DNA from: PVC group bacterium (ex Bugula neritina AB1)
Lineage (GTDB): Bacteria; GCA-001730085
Assembly (NCBI GenBank): GCA_001730085.1
Contig: MDLB01000096.1
Coordinates: 1-33,885, forward strand
Direction of reading: 5' to 3'
DNA: 33,885 bases
In this document: positions 1 to 9,289 of the stretch, one piece after another
How the letters are laid out: each line of letters begins with the position of its first letter
How positions within the stretch are numbered: position 1 is the first letter of the stretch
Made by a program: the position numbers and the translations under genes
Notes under the pieces: generated by a model
Seen by the model: the letters and a program-made list of their open reading frames with translations, nothing else
Told to the model about the DNA's origin: nothing
The model's database searches: none

Positions 1-513
1 CTCAATCTCCGTCTGAATAGAAACGAACCAATCACCTGCATAATAAGTCACAGTGGCATTTTTGGGAGTACCTATTACTTCTTGGCTCTTGAAAAAATGC
101 ACCCAGCCTATTTTAGGAAGAAATACTTGTTTGTTTTTTATTTTGACACCTACAGGGTATCTAAATCCTGAGTCTGATTTTTTATGTTTGAATCTAGGGA
201 ATCCCCGTCCTTTGACTTTTTTCGTCAAACAATCCCAAATAGCTCTATCTAACATTTTCAACGTTTGATTAAGTGGTTGCGACGAAACCTCTTTTAAGAA
301 ATCATATTCTTCGCTTTTCTTCCAAAAATTATTTTTCCACCAGTCAAGTTCGTACCAGCTCAAAAGCTTTTGCTTGTTCTCCAGTCTTTCCTTTTGAATA
401 GCAAGAGCTTTGTTCCAAACAAAACGATTACAACCAAGATTTTTCTTCAAAGTAATTTCTTGTTCTTTACTTTTTAATTTTAATTTAAATTTAAAACTCT
501 TAACTTTTTTCAT
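1..513 (-). CDS. tnpB: TnpB / OrfB-like protein of an IS200/IS605-type element, N-terminal part (cut by window edge)
   Basis: The minus strand is open from an ATG at 513 to base 1 with no stop, giving 171 residues and running off the window. The start reads MKKVKSFKFKLKLKSKEQE, followed by NLGCNRFVWNKALAIQKERL near residues 24-43. This is the usual N-terminal helix-turn-helix/RuvC-lead-in pattern of IS605 OrfB (TnpB) proteins. A later stretch, KGRGFPRFKHKK (about residues 107-118), also fits the family, which often has a G-x-P-x-F-K motif there. TnpB proteins are RNA-guided nucleases that help IS200/IS605 elements persist. The catalytic RuvC residues, zinc ribbon and omega-RNA end would lie to the left, outside the window, so intactness cannot be judged. 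No TnpA is visible. Confidence 0.87.
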   Translation of the reverse strand, partial: MKKVKSFKFKLKLKSKEQEITLKKNLGCNRFVWNKALAIQKERLENKQKLLSWYELDWWKNNFWKKSEEYDFLKEVSSQPLNQTLKMLDRAIWDCLTKKVKGRGFPRFKHKKSDSGFRYPVGVKIKNKQVFLPKIGWVHFFKSQEVIGTPKNATVTYYAGDWFVSIQTEIE

Positions 514-596
514 TCACACACTTTAACATAGGCTCTATGGAAAATTAAAAAATATATTAAAAACCAAAGCTCTCCACATTTTTAATATCTGTGAAA

Positions 597-639
597 AAGC
601 CTCTCATCCTCAACCTAAAGGAAGAGGTCTTCTCGGCTT
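597..639. other. Nested inverted repeat upstream of tnpB (possible IS end structure or terminator)
   Basis: AAGCC (597-601) pairs with GGCTT (635-639). Inside it CCTC (608-611) and CC (614-615) pair with GG (620-621) and GAGG (624-627) around a TAAA loop with an AA/AA internal loop. Read on the minus strand the outer stem ends GGCTTTTT, so it could terminate minus-strand transcription. Sub-terminal hairpins are also normal at IS200/IS605 ends. The gene-free stretch 514-927 otherwise holds only the leuS leader. Confidence 0.4.
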
Positions 640-802
640 GAAATGATAAAGTTAGAGGACGAAAATGATCCTAAAAAATCATACTCAACCTTTCTGCCTA
701 AAAGCTTTCATAAATGAAGGTGATATTCTAAGAACTCTGCAAAGTATCAGATAAGCTTTCTTGTCCTTCTTTTAAAAAATCTCATTGTAAAAAAACTTTC
801 AC

Positions 803-830
803 CTGAAAAGACTCTAAAATCCCTTATGAT
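803..830 (+). promoter_or_regulatory. Possible leuS promoter
   Basis: CTGAAA (803-808) and TATGAT (825-830) are 16 bp apart. They would place transcription start about 90 bases before the leuS ATG. The -35 box is weak, so this is only a candidate. Confidence 0.3.
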
Positions 831-927
831 TAGAGCGTGAAAAATTTCTTTCTATTTGTTAAAATATTCACTTATCGAACTATTGCCACACACCCCCCTA
901 TGCTTCGTTGGAAGGAGTTTTACAAAT

Positions 928-3429
928 ATGAGTAATCAAGAATATCCCTTTGGATCTATCGAGTCAAAATGGCAAAAACAATGGCAAAAAGAAAAGCTTT
1001 TTCAAGTCAACCCGAATGGAGAAAATCCCTATTATTGCCTTATGATGTTCCCTTATCCCTCGGCAGCCCTACATGTTGGGCACGGCCGTAACTATATCAT
1101 GGGAGATGTTTTAGTTCGCTATAAAATGATGAAAGGTTTTGATGTTTTAAGCCCCATGGGATTCGATGCTTTTGGATTGCCGGCTGAAAACGCAGCTATC
1201 AAAAATAATATCCACCCCATGACCTATACTCAACAAAATATCAAACATATGAAAGATCAACTTCTTTCATGGGGTGTCGGTTATGACTGGGACAGAGAAG
1301 TTGTCTCTTGCGATCCATCTTATTACAAATGGACACAGTGGCTTTTTATACAGATGTATAAAAAAGGTTTGGCTTTCAAAAAAAAAGCTGAAGTCAACTG
1401 GTGTATCTCCTGTGCAACAGTTTTAGCCAACGAACAAGTTGTCGATAAAAAATGTGAAAGATGTGACTCCGATGTAGAGCTCAAGAATTTGGATCAGTGG
1501 TTTTTTAAAATAACAGATTACGCAGACCGTCTCATCAATGATTTGGATCATTTAGAACATTGGCCTGAACGCGTTAAAACAATGCAAGTCAACTGGATTG
1601 GTCGTAGTAAGGGGACATGTATAGATTTTAAAATCGATGACTCAGAAAAGTCCCTATCCGTATTCACAACGCGTCCCGACACCTTATATGGTGTGACATA
1701 TCTTGTTTTGTCACCAGAGCACCCTTGGATAAACTCTTTAACGGAAAAAGAAAGTACCCATTCCGAAGTGATGGATTTTTTAAAAGACGTTCAAAAAGAA
1801 GATCCAGAAAAAAGATCTTCAGGTGATTTACCGAAAAAAGGTATTTTCACAGGACGCTATGTTATTCATCCCTTAACATCAGAGAAAATCCCTTTATGGA
1901 TCGCCAATTATGTCCTAATGGACTATGGTACAGGTGCAGTTATGGCTGTTCCTGCACATGATACGCGAGACTTTGCTTTCGCAAGTGCCTATGATTTACC
2001 TATCAAAGTTGTTATTCAACCCCCAAATACCTCTTTATCATCTACAACTCTAGACGAAGCTTACATCGAAGAAGGTGTCATGGTTAACTCAGAAGACTGC
2101 GATGGTCTGCCTAATAAAAAAGCTTCAAAACAAATAACCAAAAAGTTGATCTCTTTAGGCAAAGGTTCTACTCAAATAAACTATCGCTTACGCGATTGGC
2201 TCATTTCAAGACAACGTTATTGGGGCGCTCCAATCCCTATGATCAAATGTGATAGTTGTGGGTATGTGCCCGTTCCAGAAGAAGACCTTCCTGTTCGTCT
2301 ACCGGAAACAGTTGCTTTCAAAGGCAAAGGTGAGTCTCCCTTAGCCAAAGTGGAAAGTTTTCTCCATACATCCTGTCCCCAGTGTCAAAAACCTGCTAAA
2401 CGTGAAATAGACACCATGGACACTTTTGTGGACTCCAGTTGGTATTTCTTGCGTTATTTATCACCTTCGAATGACGAAAAAATTTTCGATAGTGAACTTG
2501 TGAACAAATGGTTGCCTGTCGATAAATATGTTGGAGGGATCGAGCATGCGATTTTACATTTGCTTTATGCACGATTTATAACAAAAGTTATTTATGATAT
2601 AGGATTAATCGATTTTCAAGAACCTTTTAATCACCTTTTCACTCAAGGTATGATCGTTAAAGATGGTGCTAAAATGTCGAAATCCAAAGGCAACGTGGTT
2701 AACCCTAACCTACTCATCCAAAAATATGGTGCAGATACGCAACGTCTTTATATTTTATTCATGGGCCCTCCAGAAAGAGACGTCGAGTGGAATGATGACG
2801 GTATTTTAGGAGCTCATCGCTTTTTAAAACGTGTATGGACCTTAGCTAAAGATGAAGAACCACTTATACAGAAAATATTAAAAACTCATAGGAATGCTTT
2901 GGATGATATTTTTGAAGACATCTCACTAACATCTACCGATAAAAAGATACGCAAAAAAGTTCATCAAACTATCCAAAAAGTTTCCCAAAGTATGGATCCC
3001 AAAATGAGTTTCAATACTGCGATAAGTGCCTGCATGGAACTTGTAAATGACCTATACCTTTATGATCAAAAGGATAATAAACTAAGAGGACCAATATTTA
3101 CCGAAGCCATGCTCTCTTTGATCAAGCTTCTTGCTCCTATAGTCCCTCATTTATCAGAAGAGTTATGGCAATCGTGGGGTTACAATGAGAGTGTGTTTAA
3201 ATCTTCTTGGCCAACTTTTTCAAAAGACTTAACCATCGATGACGAAATTGAACTCGTTATTCAAGTTAACGGAAAGTTGAAATCCAAAATAATGGTTCCT
3301 GCAGGTTTAAGTGATAAAGAGCTTGAAGAGTTTGCCTTACAAGATTCTCGGATCATATCCTATATTAATGACAAGCCTATCCGTCGCGTGATCATTGTTA
3401 AAGGAAAGCTTGTGAATATTGTAATTTAA
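928..3429 (+). CDS. leuS: Leucyl-tRNA synthetase
   Basis: Charges tRNA-Leu with leucine in the cytoplasm (class Ia synthetase). With the ATG at 928 the protein is 833 aa, normal for bacterial LeuRS. This start has a strong ribosome site, GGAAGGAG at 910-917. An in-frame TTG at 856 would add 24 residues that look unrelated to the family, so it was not used. Visible motifs are the class I HIGH signature as HVGH (residues 49-52) in PYPSAALHVGHGRNY, zinc-binding pairs CISC and CERC, the CP1 editing domain with TTRPDTLYGVTYL and GTGAVMAVPAHD (the Asp that anchors the leucine amino group), a second Cys set (CDSC, CPQC), and KMSKS at about 582-586. The C-terminal part carries the anticodon-binding helices and ends with an IQVNGKLKSKI-type domain. 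The gene stands alone on the plus strand. Confidence 0.97.
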   Translation: MSNQEYPFGSIESKWQKQWQKEKLFQVNPNGENPYYCLMMFPYPSAALHVGHGRNYIMGDVLVRYKMMKGFDVLSPMGFDAFGLPAENAAIKNNIHPMTYTQQNIKHMKDQLLSWGVGYDWDREVVSCDPSYYKWTQWLFIQMYKKGLAFKKKAEVNWCISCATVLANEQVVDKKCERCDSDVELKNLDQWFFKITDYADRLINDLDHLEHWPERVKTMQVNWIGRSKGTCIDFKIDDSEKSLSVFTTRPDTLYGVTYLVLSPEHPWINSLTEKESTHSEVMDFLKDVQKEDPEKRSSGDLPKKGIFTGRYVIHPLTSEKIPLWIANYVLMDYGTGAVMAVPAHDTRDFAFASAYDLPIKVVIQPPNTSLSSTTLDEAYIEEGVMVNSEDCDGLPNKKASKQITKKLISLGKGSTQINYRLRDWLISRQRYWGAPIPMIKCDSCGYVPVPEEDLPVRLPETVAFKGKGESPLAKVESFLHTSCPQCQKPAKREIDTMDTFVDSSWYFLRYLSPSNDEKIFDSELVNKWLPVDKYVGGIEHAILHLLYARFITKVIYDIGLIDFQEPFNHLFTQGMIVKDGAKMSKSKGNVVNPNLLIQKYGADTQRLYILFMGPPERDVEWNDDGILGAHRFLKRVWTLAKDEEPLIQKILKTHRNALDDIFEDISLTSTDKKIRKKVHQTIQKVSQSMDPKMSFNTAISACMELVNDLYLYDQKDNKLRGPIFTEAMLSLIKLLAPIVPHLSEELWQSWGYNESVFKSSWPTFSKDLTIDDEIELVIQVNGKLKSKIMVPAGLSDKELEEFALQDSRIISYINDKPIRRVIIVKGKLVNIVI

Positions 3430-3491
3430 GTTTTAGCTTTTAGGTTTGAATTAAGAAATAACTCAATATCTTTTGCGCTAAAAAACTTTAT

Positions 3492-3537
3492 GCTTTATTG
3501 AAAGAGTTTTCATAACCGTTTATTCTTTCAGTAAAGC
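3492..3537. terminator. Stem-loop between convergent leuS and the Nif3-like gene
   Basis: GCTTTATTGAAAGA (3492-3505) pairs with TCTTTCAGTAAAGC (3524-3537), a 14-bp stem with one mismatch and an 18-base loop. It lies between two genes that end facing each other. On the minus strand a GTTTTTT run follows, so a terminator acting at least in that direction is likely. Confidence 0.6.
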
Positions 3538-3621
3538 TCATATAATAAAAAATTTTGCCCGACATTTAAGTCTCATCTTATTGAAAAGATTTTGATAAAC
3601 TTTTATAACTTATAAAATGTT

Positions 3622-4380
3622 TCACAGACCCGTAGGAACATCTAAAAACGTGACATCTAAGTCGAATTTTTCAGATAGCATTTCACCCACTAATCTAGGC
3701 CCATATGTTTCTGTTTCATAATGTCCGGCAAAAATAACATTCATTCCGGCCTCTTTGCACTCATGATAAAGAGCATGAGAAGATTCTCCCGTGATATAAA
3801 GATCCATTTCTTCATCAATAGCTTGCAAAACCTCTCGAGGTGCATCCCCAGAAATGATAGCCACAGAGCTTATCGGACGTGAATGAAAGTCCCAAATAGT
3901 TATATTTTTCTCTTCTAAAGCTAACTTTTGTATAATAGTCTTCATCTCTAAAGGTTCAGAAAATTTCCCACTAAAGCCTATCATTTTATCGTTATATTGC
4001 CCAAAAGGTTTCATACTCTCTAAGCCAAGCTTATCAGCTAAACCTTTATTATTCCCCCAAAGAGGGTGTGCATCTAAAGGCAAATGTGCCGCATATAAAG
4101 CCAAAGAGTTATTTATCAAACATCGGAAGCGTTCGTAGTGTATACCTCTAAGAGCAATACATTTACCCCAAAAAAGGCCATGGTGAACAAAAAGCATTTG
4201 GGCCCCTATCTCTACAGATTTTTGAAAAACTTCCAAGCTAGCATCCACAGAACAAGCAACCTTTTGAATATCTTGATCCAAATCACCCACTTGTAAACCA
4301 TTCAAAGAAATATCTGCACGTTTAAAAGAGTGAAGATCTAGCTCTTTATCCAAAAATGTAACAAGTTCTTCTAGTTTCAA
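3622..4380 (-). CDS. Nif3-like dinuclear metal centre protein (NIF3/YbgI/DUF34 family)
   Basis: Member of the NIF3/YbgI (DUF34) family, which forms ring-shaped hexamers with two metal ions per subunit. Its cellular reaction is still uncertain. The protein is 252 aa, the usual size of the short form without the inserted PII-like domain. Metal-ligand motifs are visible: HHGLFW (His66-His67), HLPLDAH about 30 residues on, and the C-terminal GHYETETYG with the conserved His and Glu. The start is a TTG at 4380. It has a strong GGAGGT site whose bases lie inside the last codons of the upstream glycosyltransferase gene, which ends three bases before. The two genes are therefore probably co-transcribed and translationally coupled. 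Confidence 0.9.
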   Translation of the reverse strand: MKLEELVTFLDKELDLHSFKRADISLNGLQVGDLDQDIQKVACSVDASLEVFQKSVEIGAQMLFVHHGLFWGKCIALRGIHYERFRCLINNSLALYAAHLPLDAHPLWGNNKGLADKLGLESMKPFGQYNDKMIGFSGKFSEPLEMKTIIQKLALEEKNITIWDFHSRPISSVAIISGDAPREVLQAIDEEMDLYITGESSHALYHECKEAGMNVIFAGHYETETYGPRLVGEMLSEKFDLDVTFLDVPTGL

Positions 4381-4383
4381 AAA

Positions 4384-5526
4384 TCAACCTCCAACAATAC
4401 TTTGATGAATAACTTTTAAAGACTCTTCTCCATTCAAAAAGTTGAGAAGCCTTTGCCCTTTACGGAGTATCTTCGTCCTCAGGATCTCATTATTCCAGAG
4501 TTCCCAAACCACTTTTGCCATATCTTCAACAGACTTGGGATCAACATACAAACAGGCATCCGAAGCTACTTCTCTAAAGTACGGAATATCAGATGCGATA
4601 ACTGGTGTGTCAAAATACATCGGCTCAAAAGCTGTCCAAGAAAAATGGTCATATAAATGAGGATTAATAGAAAGAGAAGCATGGTATAAAAGCTCCGCAA
4701 TAATCCTATCAACCACTCCCGAAATAAAAACAAAATCTTGTTCACATTTTAACTTTTTTATCAAATAAGAAAGCATTTTGTTTGAATTCCAAGGTCGAAT
4801 CCAATTGCCAACACAAACAACCTGAAAAGGTAAGTCTTGATGATCTTTCTTTATTCGTGCAACCGCAGATATAACAACTTTAACATTACTAATCGTGTCC
4901 ATATTATTATGTAATATAATGTATGGTTTTTTTATATTATATTCTTTCCGTATGGCATTAATCAAAGTCGTGTCTTTAAGATATTTCTTAAACTCAAAAA
5001 GAGGAGATTTGCCCAAAGGAGCCACGTGAACTTTGTCCGAAGAAATATTTAAAAATTTTACAATATCTTTTTTTAAGCCTTCAGAAAAAGTAACCGTACA
5101 GTCTATCTTTTTTGCAAGATCTAATAGCTTTCTTTTGCTATAAATCCTTTGAGAGTCAAAAGGCATCCTGTTTTGATGAAAAGGATATAAATCAAAAATA
5201 GCAGTAACTTGGCGACACTTTTTTTTAAAAGGAGATGTATTCGCTGGTGAAAAAAGAACATCTATTTCCTGTTCTTTTAACATTTTTGGCAACTTTTTTT
5301 GTTCATAAACAATGAATTGCCAGCTTTTTTTATAGTCAACAGGACAAGAAACATAAGAAATATTGTCTCTTTTCAAAGAAGTTATATATGTATCTGCTTT
5401 GGGGATAAAGACGATATATTCATTTTTTTGATCTATTCTAGAAAGCCCTTCTAAAATAAAATAACAATAACGCTCAAGATTCATAATGAATGGCTTTAAG
5501 GCTAAAAAATTAAGACCTATCTTCAT
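4384..5526 (-). CDS. Glycosyltransferase, GT4-like family
   Basis: A 380-aa protein with the two-Rossmann (GT-B) layout of GT4 sugar transferases. The N-terminal half (MKIGLNFLAL start, then a central PLGKSP loop) would bind the acceptor and the C-terminal half the nucleotide sugar. The donor-site stretch reads HFSWTAFEPMYFDTPVIASD (about residues 292-311), matching the E-x7-E region only partly, since the first acidic residue is not clear. FREVASDACLYVDP follows, as in mannosyl- and rhamnosyltransferases of this family. Donor and acceptor cannot be told. It starts with ATG at 5526 behind GAGGTGA. It probably shares a transcript with the Nif3-like gene and has its own promoter, so it is not part of an obvious polysaccharide cluster here. 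Confidence 0.85.
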   Translation of the reverse strand: MKIGLNFLALKPFIMNLERYCYFILEGLSRIDQKNEYIVFIPKADTYITSLKRDNISYVSCPVDYKKSWQFIVYEQKKLPKMLKEQEIDVLFSPANTSPFKKKCRQVTAIFDLYPFHQNRMPFDSQRIYSKRKLLDLAKKIDCTVTFSEGLKKDIVKFLNISSDKVHVAPLGKSPLFEFKKYLKDTTLINAIRKEYNIKKPYIILHNNMDTISNVKVVISAVARIKKDHQDLPFQVVCVGNWIRPWNSNKMLSYLIKKLKCEQDFVFISGVVDRIIAELLYHASLSINPHLYDHFSWTAFEPMYFDTPVIASDIPYFREVASDACLYVDPKSVEDMAKVVWELWNNEILRTKILRKGQRLLNFLNGEESLKVIHQSIVGG

Positions 5527-5889
5527 AAAATCACCTCAAGCATATGAAAACCCTGAACTATTGAATATGAGAACCTCGCAAAATATCTCACACATTTTTT
5601 GGAAATACTTTGGACAATATCACGTTAAGTTTTTAATTATACCACGTAAAGCTCTTTAATGATATCAAACATTGAGACTATCACCCTATAACTACTAGGA
5701 TTTATCGAAATGATTTTTACAAAAAATTCATTATAAAAAAATTTTACCCCACAAATCCATCACAACCCTTCTTTAAACTTCTATCTACTTGATCAGAAGA
5801 ACGAAAACAAAGGCGTGAATAATTCACAAAAACCGTATTCAGTTTTGGGAAGATACAAGAAGAGGCCTAAGGTTCAGCTAAGTAGATAT
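5527..5889. other. Gene-free region between yraN and the glycosyltransferase gene
   Basis: This 363-bp AT-rich stretch has no convincing coding frame; short plus-strand frames here and over yraN are out of phase with any recognisable protein. It holds the promoter listed separately and, near 5779-5800, a weak CTTCT/AGAAG hairpin that might end the yraN transcript. Confidence 0.5.
5636..5644 (-). promoter_or_regulatory. Extended -10 promoter for the glycosyltransferase/Nif3 pair
   Basis: On the minus strand the bases read TGGTATAAT, a perfect TATAAT with a TGn extension. No good -35 box lies 17 bp upstream; TTGATA is present at 21 bp. The leader would be about 100 bases. Confidence 0.5.
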
Positions 5890-6279
5890 TTAAAAGAAAT
5901 GAGCACTACACGAGGCATCAAAAGCATTTTCGATATGGTTAATTCTAGGCTCTTTATCTGGTTCAGAGAAGATAGATATAATATCGAATCTAATATCTGT
6001 GTAATTAGGTTTTTTTAATTGTATGTACTGTAAAGATATTTTTAAAATTTGCTTTTGTTTAGAAAGATTAACCGCTTCAAAAGGCTCTCCCCACTCTAAA
6101 GATCGACGTGTCTTAACTTCCACAAAAACTAACTCTCGCCTAAAAGAGGCAATAAGATCAATTTCTCCTGCAGATGTCCGAAAATTACGAGATAAAATCC
6201 GGTAACCCTTTTTTTTTAGGGCTTTAGCGGCATATCTTTCGCCCCACTCACCTAATGAGATAGATTTAAACCATCGCAC
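5890..6279 (-). CDS. YraN / UPF0102 family endonuclease-like protein
   Basis: A 129-aa protein with the full pattern of the YraN (UPF0102) family: GEWGERYAAKALKKKGY at residues 10-26, AGEIDLIA with Asp41, and VEVKTR with Glu54 and Lys56. These form a restriction-endonuclease-like (PD-D/ExK) core. Family members are predicted nucleases and their biological role is poorly known. The start is a GTG at 6279, the only in-frame start before the conserved GEWGE motif. It lies downstream of murC on the same strand with a 126-base gap. The last 12 residues are unlike the family and are probably just a variable tail. Confidence 0.9.
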   Translation of the reverse strand: MRWFKSISLGEWGERYAAKALKKKGYRILSRNFRTSAGEIDLIASFRRELVFVEVKTRRSLEWGEPFEAVNLSKQKQILKISLQYIQLKKPNYTDIRFDIISIFSEPDKEPRINHIENAFDASCSAHFF

Positions 6280-6405
6280 AATAAATTCTCACTTCGGACT
6301 CGTTTAAAAAACTTTTTTAATAAAAAAATCTGTACCCAGAAGAGGCTCTGAATATTTGCCCGATGAAGAAACTCAATAAAGTCTACAAGATATTTCATAG
6401 ATATA

Positions 6406-7845
6406 TCATAAAGGCATCAAAGAGTCTGAGACATTCTGAAAAGTCTCTTTTTTCTCTCTAAGTTTTCTAGCCATATCATGAACATTACCTGCTCCCAATA
6501 CAAAAAGAATATCTTCTTTTTCGAGGATCGAATATAAATGGATAAAAATAGAACATTCATCCTTAAAAAAAAGAACATTTTTGTGCCCTAAAGCTTTCAT
6601 CGATTGGAACAAAGCTTCTGTTTCTACACCCTCCATAGGCGTTTCCCGTGCAGCATAAACCGGTAACAAAATAACATGCTCCACAGGCATCATTTCTTGA
6701 ACAAATTCACTTTGTAAAAGTTTTGTTCGACTGTAAAGATGTGGTTGAAAAAGCAAAACACGCTTACCTTTTTTGGGGGGAAGAACACTGTTTAAAACAG
6801 CTTTCATTTCTGTCGGGTGATGAGCATAATCTTGTATCAAATATCCTCCATCATTCCTTGTGAAAATATCCATCCGAAGATCAACTCCATCAAAAGTAGA
6901 CAATGCTTTCGCACAGGATTCAAAGCTTAACCCCAATGCAACACCTGCTGTTATTGTCGCAAGCGCATTGAGCACATTATGTCTCCCCAAGGTTTTTAAT
7001 GTCACTTCTCCCCACTCACCTTCTTTTCCCAGCGTCTTTTTTGTATTATAAACTTTAAAAGATGTCCAAGAATTATCTAAAGATTCGGAATAAGAGATAT
7101 TTTTAGCATAAAGGTCACTTTCTTCATCTAAGCCATAGGTCAAGTGATTTTTGCTTAAAAAAGGTTTCAGGCTTTTCAATTGATCGCAATCCATACAAAT
7201 AACACTAAAACCATAGAACGGTATTTTTTTTAAAAAATTAAGAAAAGCTAACTTCAAAGCATCTATGTTCCCATAGTTTTTCATATGCTCAAAGTCTATA
7301 TTTGTCAAAATAGCAATGGTTGGCATCATATTTAAAAAAGAACCATCATGTTCATCGGCTTCAGCAAGAAAAATACCACCATCACCCCAATAAGAGCAAG
7401 TCCCATGACGACGCATAACTCCCCCAACAAGAACAGCCGGCTCCTTGTTAGAAAAAGATAAAATATCTGCCATCATAGCCGTTGTTGTGGTCTTGCCATG
7501 TGAACCCGAAACAGCGACAAGTGAAGATTTTAAGCGCGCTAGCTGAGCTAAAAGCTCTCCTCTGCTTAAAACAGAAATGCCTCTTTTTTTTGCTTCTAGA
7601 TACTCTGGGTTTTCAAATGATATCGCCGTAGAATAAACCAAAAGGTCGATATTTCTATCAACATGAGCATGCGTATGGCCCTGGAAAACTTTTGCTCCAA
7701 GACTTTCTAAGCGATCAGTGATATGTGTTAGAAGAAGATCTGAACCTGTGACACAATAGCCTCTCTGAAGAAGAATCGCAGCTAAACCACTCATACCTAT
7801 CCCACCGATGCCAACAAAATGAATATTTTTATAAGTATTTAGCAT
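6406..7845 (-). CDS. murC: UDP-N-acetylmuramate--L-alanine ligase
   Basis: Adds L-alanine to UDP-MurNAc, the first peptide step of peptidoglycan precursor synthesis in the cytoplasm. The protein is 479 aa, typical for MurC. Motifs in order: the UDP-binding GIGGIGMSGLA (residues 12-22), the ATP loop GSHGKTTTT (114-122), EADEHDGSFL in the central domain, the NALATITAGVALG stretch, and DYAHHPTE, which is diagnostic for the Mur ligase C-terminal domain and for MurC. The start is an ATG at 7845, in front of the nucleotide-binding loop at the expected distance. No other mur or division genes lie beside it, so it has left the usual mur/fts cluster. Its presence shows that the organism makes peptidoglycan or a related polymer. 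Confidence 0.96.
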   Translation of the reverse strand: MLNTYKNIHFVGIGGIGMSGLAAILLQRGYCVTGSDLLLTHITDRLESLGAKVFQGHTHAHVDRNIDLLVYSTAISFENPEYLEAKKRGISVLSRGELLAQLARLKSSLVAVSGSHGKTTTTAMMADILSFSNKEPAVLVGGVMRRHGTCSYWGDGGIFLAEADEHDGSFLNMMPTIAILTNIDFEHMKNYGNIDALKLAFLNFLKKIPFYGFSVICMDCDQLKSLKPFLSKNHLTYGLDEESDLYAKNISYSESLDNSWTSFKVYNTKKTLGKEGEWGEVTLKTLGRHNVLNALATITAGVALGLSFESCAKALSTFDGVDLRMDIFTRNDGGYLIQDYAHHPTEMKAVLNSVLPPKKGKRVLLFQPHLYSRTKLLQSEFVQEMMPVEHVILLPVYAARETPMEGVETEALFQSMKALGHKNVLFFKDECSIFIHLYSILEKEDILFVLGAGNVHDMARKLREKKETFQNVSDSLMPL

Positions 7846-7924
7846 TTTATCTTATCAATCGATCCTCTCTATAAAAAACAAAAGGGATAATTGTTTCACA
7901 CGAAGAGAAAGAGACAGACACATT

Positions 7925-9118
7925 TCAAACTTGAGCAAAAAGTTCTTGGATAACAATACTTGCTCCCCCCATAGCGAAAAGGTTTTCTTTCAATGTTGAA
8001 GGCATCACTTTAAGAATATTCGTTGCTTCATCAACCGAGTACTTTTTTATAGACTTACGAACTGAATCTAAAAAAAGAGGACATCCCTCTTCAATACCAC
8101 CACCGATAAGAACTACCTCTGGGTTAAGAAAGTTCACCAAAAAGGCTACCTTACGTCCCAAACGTTCCCCTGCATCTTGGATCACTTCTAAACAAACACG
8201 ATCCCCATCGGCAGCAGCTTGAATAATACTTTCCAACGTAACATTCTCTTTATCTGCGATTTTAACTTCTTGGCCAGACTGAATATATTCCTCTATTTTT
8301 TTGGATATACCTAAGTCAAAATCATCTTTACATAAATCTGTAAAGTTTTCTTCCTCCAGCTTCTTCACACCCAAAAGGCCTGCTGTGCCAGCCGGACCGC
8401 GAAACAATTGACCACATGTGATATAACCACAACCCATTCCTGAGTACATGAAAAGAACATTTTGAACATCTGAACTCAAGTTCATCCATCTTTCCCCAGC
8501 AACAGCTGAAACATCATTCCTTTCAATAAAAACAGGTATGCGGAAACGTTTCTCAAAAACAGCACGAACAGGCAAGTAAATCATGATATCCATTTTACCA
8601 ACCGAGCTTGGCCATTTTACAGTTTCACCTCTTTCATCCAAAGTTCCAGGCAAAGAAAGACCTATCCCTTTGATCTTTGAAAGATTAACACCTGACTCTG
8701 AAATCAATTGATCAACAACATCAGCTATTTTTTCAATTAAACCTTCCGAACGATCCTTGGGATCACAGGGAACGATTTTTTTCTTCACCAAATGAGAAGC
8801 ATAATTGAGTAAAACGCATACAATTTTATCAAATTTATGATCCAAACCAACCCCAACAACATAGCCGGACTCATAATTTAAATCAACAAGTGTGGGCTTT
8901 CTCCCTCCAGAGGAAACATCAAACCCAATCTCTTTGACCAAATCCGCCTGTATATAATTGTTTATATAGTTTGAAACCGTAACAACATTAAGTTCCGTTA
9001 TTTTTGAGATATCTGTCTTTGTCATAGGGCCACTTTTGCCTATCAACTCTAGAATAGCGATATTCTTACGTTCCCTATCGGACAAAACCTGATCTTTTAA
9101 AAGCCTTTGCCTTATCAT
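7925..9118 (-). CDS. ROK-family transcriptional regulator (NagC/Mlc/XylR type)
   Basis: A 397-aa protein with an N-terminal winged helix-turn-helix (about residues 20-65, GPMTKTDISKITELNVVTVS) joined to a sugar-kinase-like ROK domain. Visible ROK features are GVGLDHKF (phosphate loop, about 88-95), GIGLSLPGTLDERG, the IERNDVSAVAGE stretch with the Asp used in ROK kinases, and NPEVVLIGGGIEEG near the end. The GHxxx-GCxCGxxGC zinc motif of NagC and Mlc is missing; the same place reads AGLLGVKKLEEENFTDLC. The effector site may therefore differ from classic NagC. No sugar transport or metabolism genes are next to it, so its regulon is unknown. It lies 79 bases upstream of murC on the same strand. 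Confidence 0.87.
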   Translation of the reverse strand: MIRQRLLKDQVLSDRERKNIAILELIGKSGPMTKTDISKITELNVVTVSNYINNYIQADLVKEIGFDVSSGGRKPTLVDLNYESGYVVGVGLDHKFDKIVCVLLNYASHLVKKKIVPCDPKDRSEGLIEKIADVVDQLISESGVNLSKIKGIGLSLPGTLDERGETVKWPSSVGKMDIMIYLPVRAVFEKRFRIPVFIERNDVSAVAGERWMNLSSDVQNVLFMYSGMGCGYITCGQLFRGPAGTAGLLGVKKLEEENFTDLCKDDFDLGISKKIEEYIQSGQEVKIADKENVTLESIIQAAADGDRVCLEVIQDAGERLGRKVAFLVNFLNPEVVLIGGGIEEGCPLFLDSVRKSIKKYSVDEATNILKVMPSTLKENLFAMGGASIVIQELFAQV

Positions 9119-9289
9119 TATATTCTTCCCTTATCTTCAGAATTGAACAGAGTTTAGAAGATTGTTAGCAAACCTAGTTGAAGCTTTTTGAACACGGCTG
9201 ATATTTCTAGAAAAAGCACATAACTTATTATCCTCAACAGAGAAAAAGATGTCAAGAAAGAGTTTTAAAAATTTTATTATAAAACTAGA

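Noticed and set aside
856-927. In-frame TTG start that would extend LeuRS by 24 residues
   Set aside because: The ATG at 928 has a strong GGAAGGAG site and begins with the normal LeuRS N-terminus; the extension does not resemble the family.
5815-6018. Plus-strand 67-aa open frame overlapping yraN
   Set aside because: It lies mostly opposite the conserved yraN frame and has no motif or good start context.
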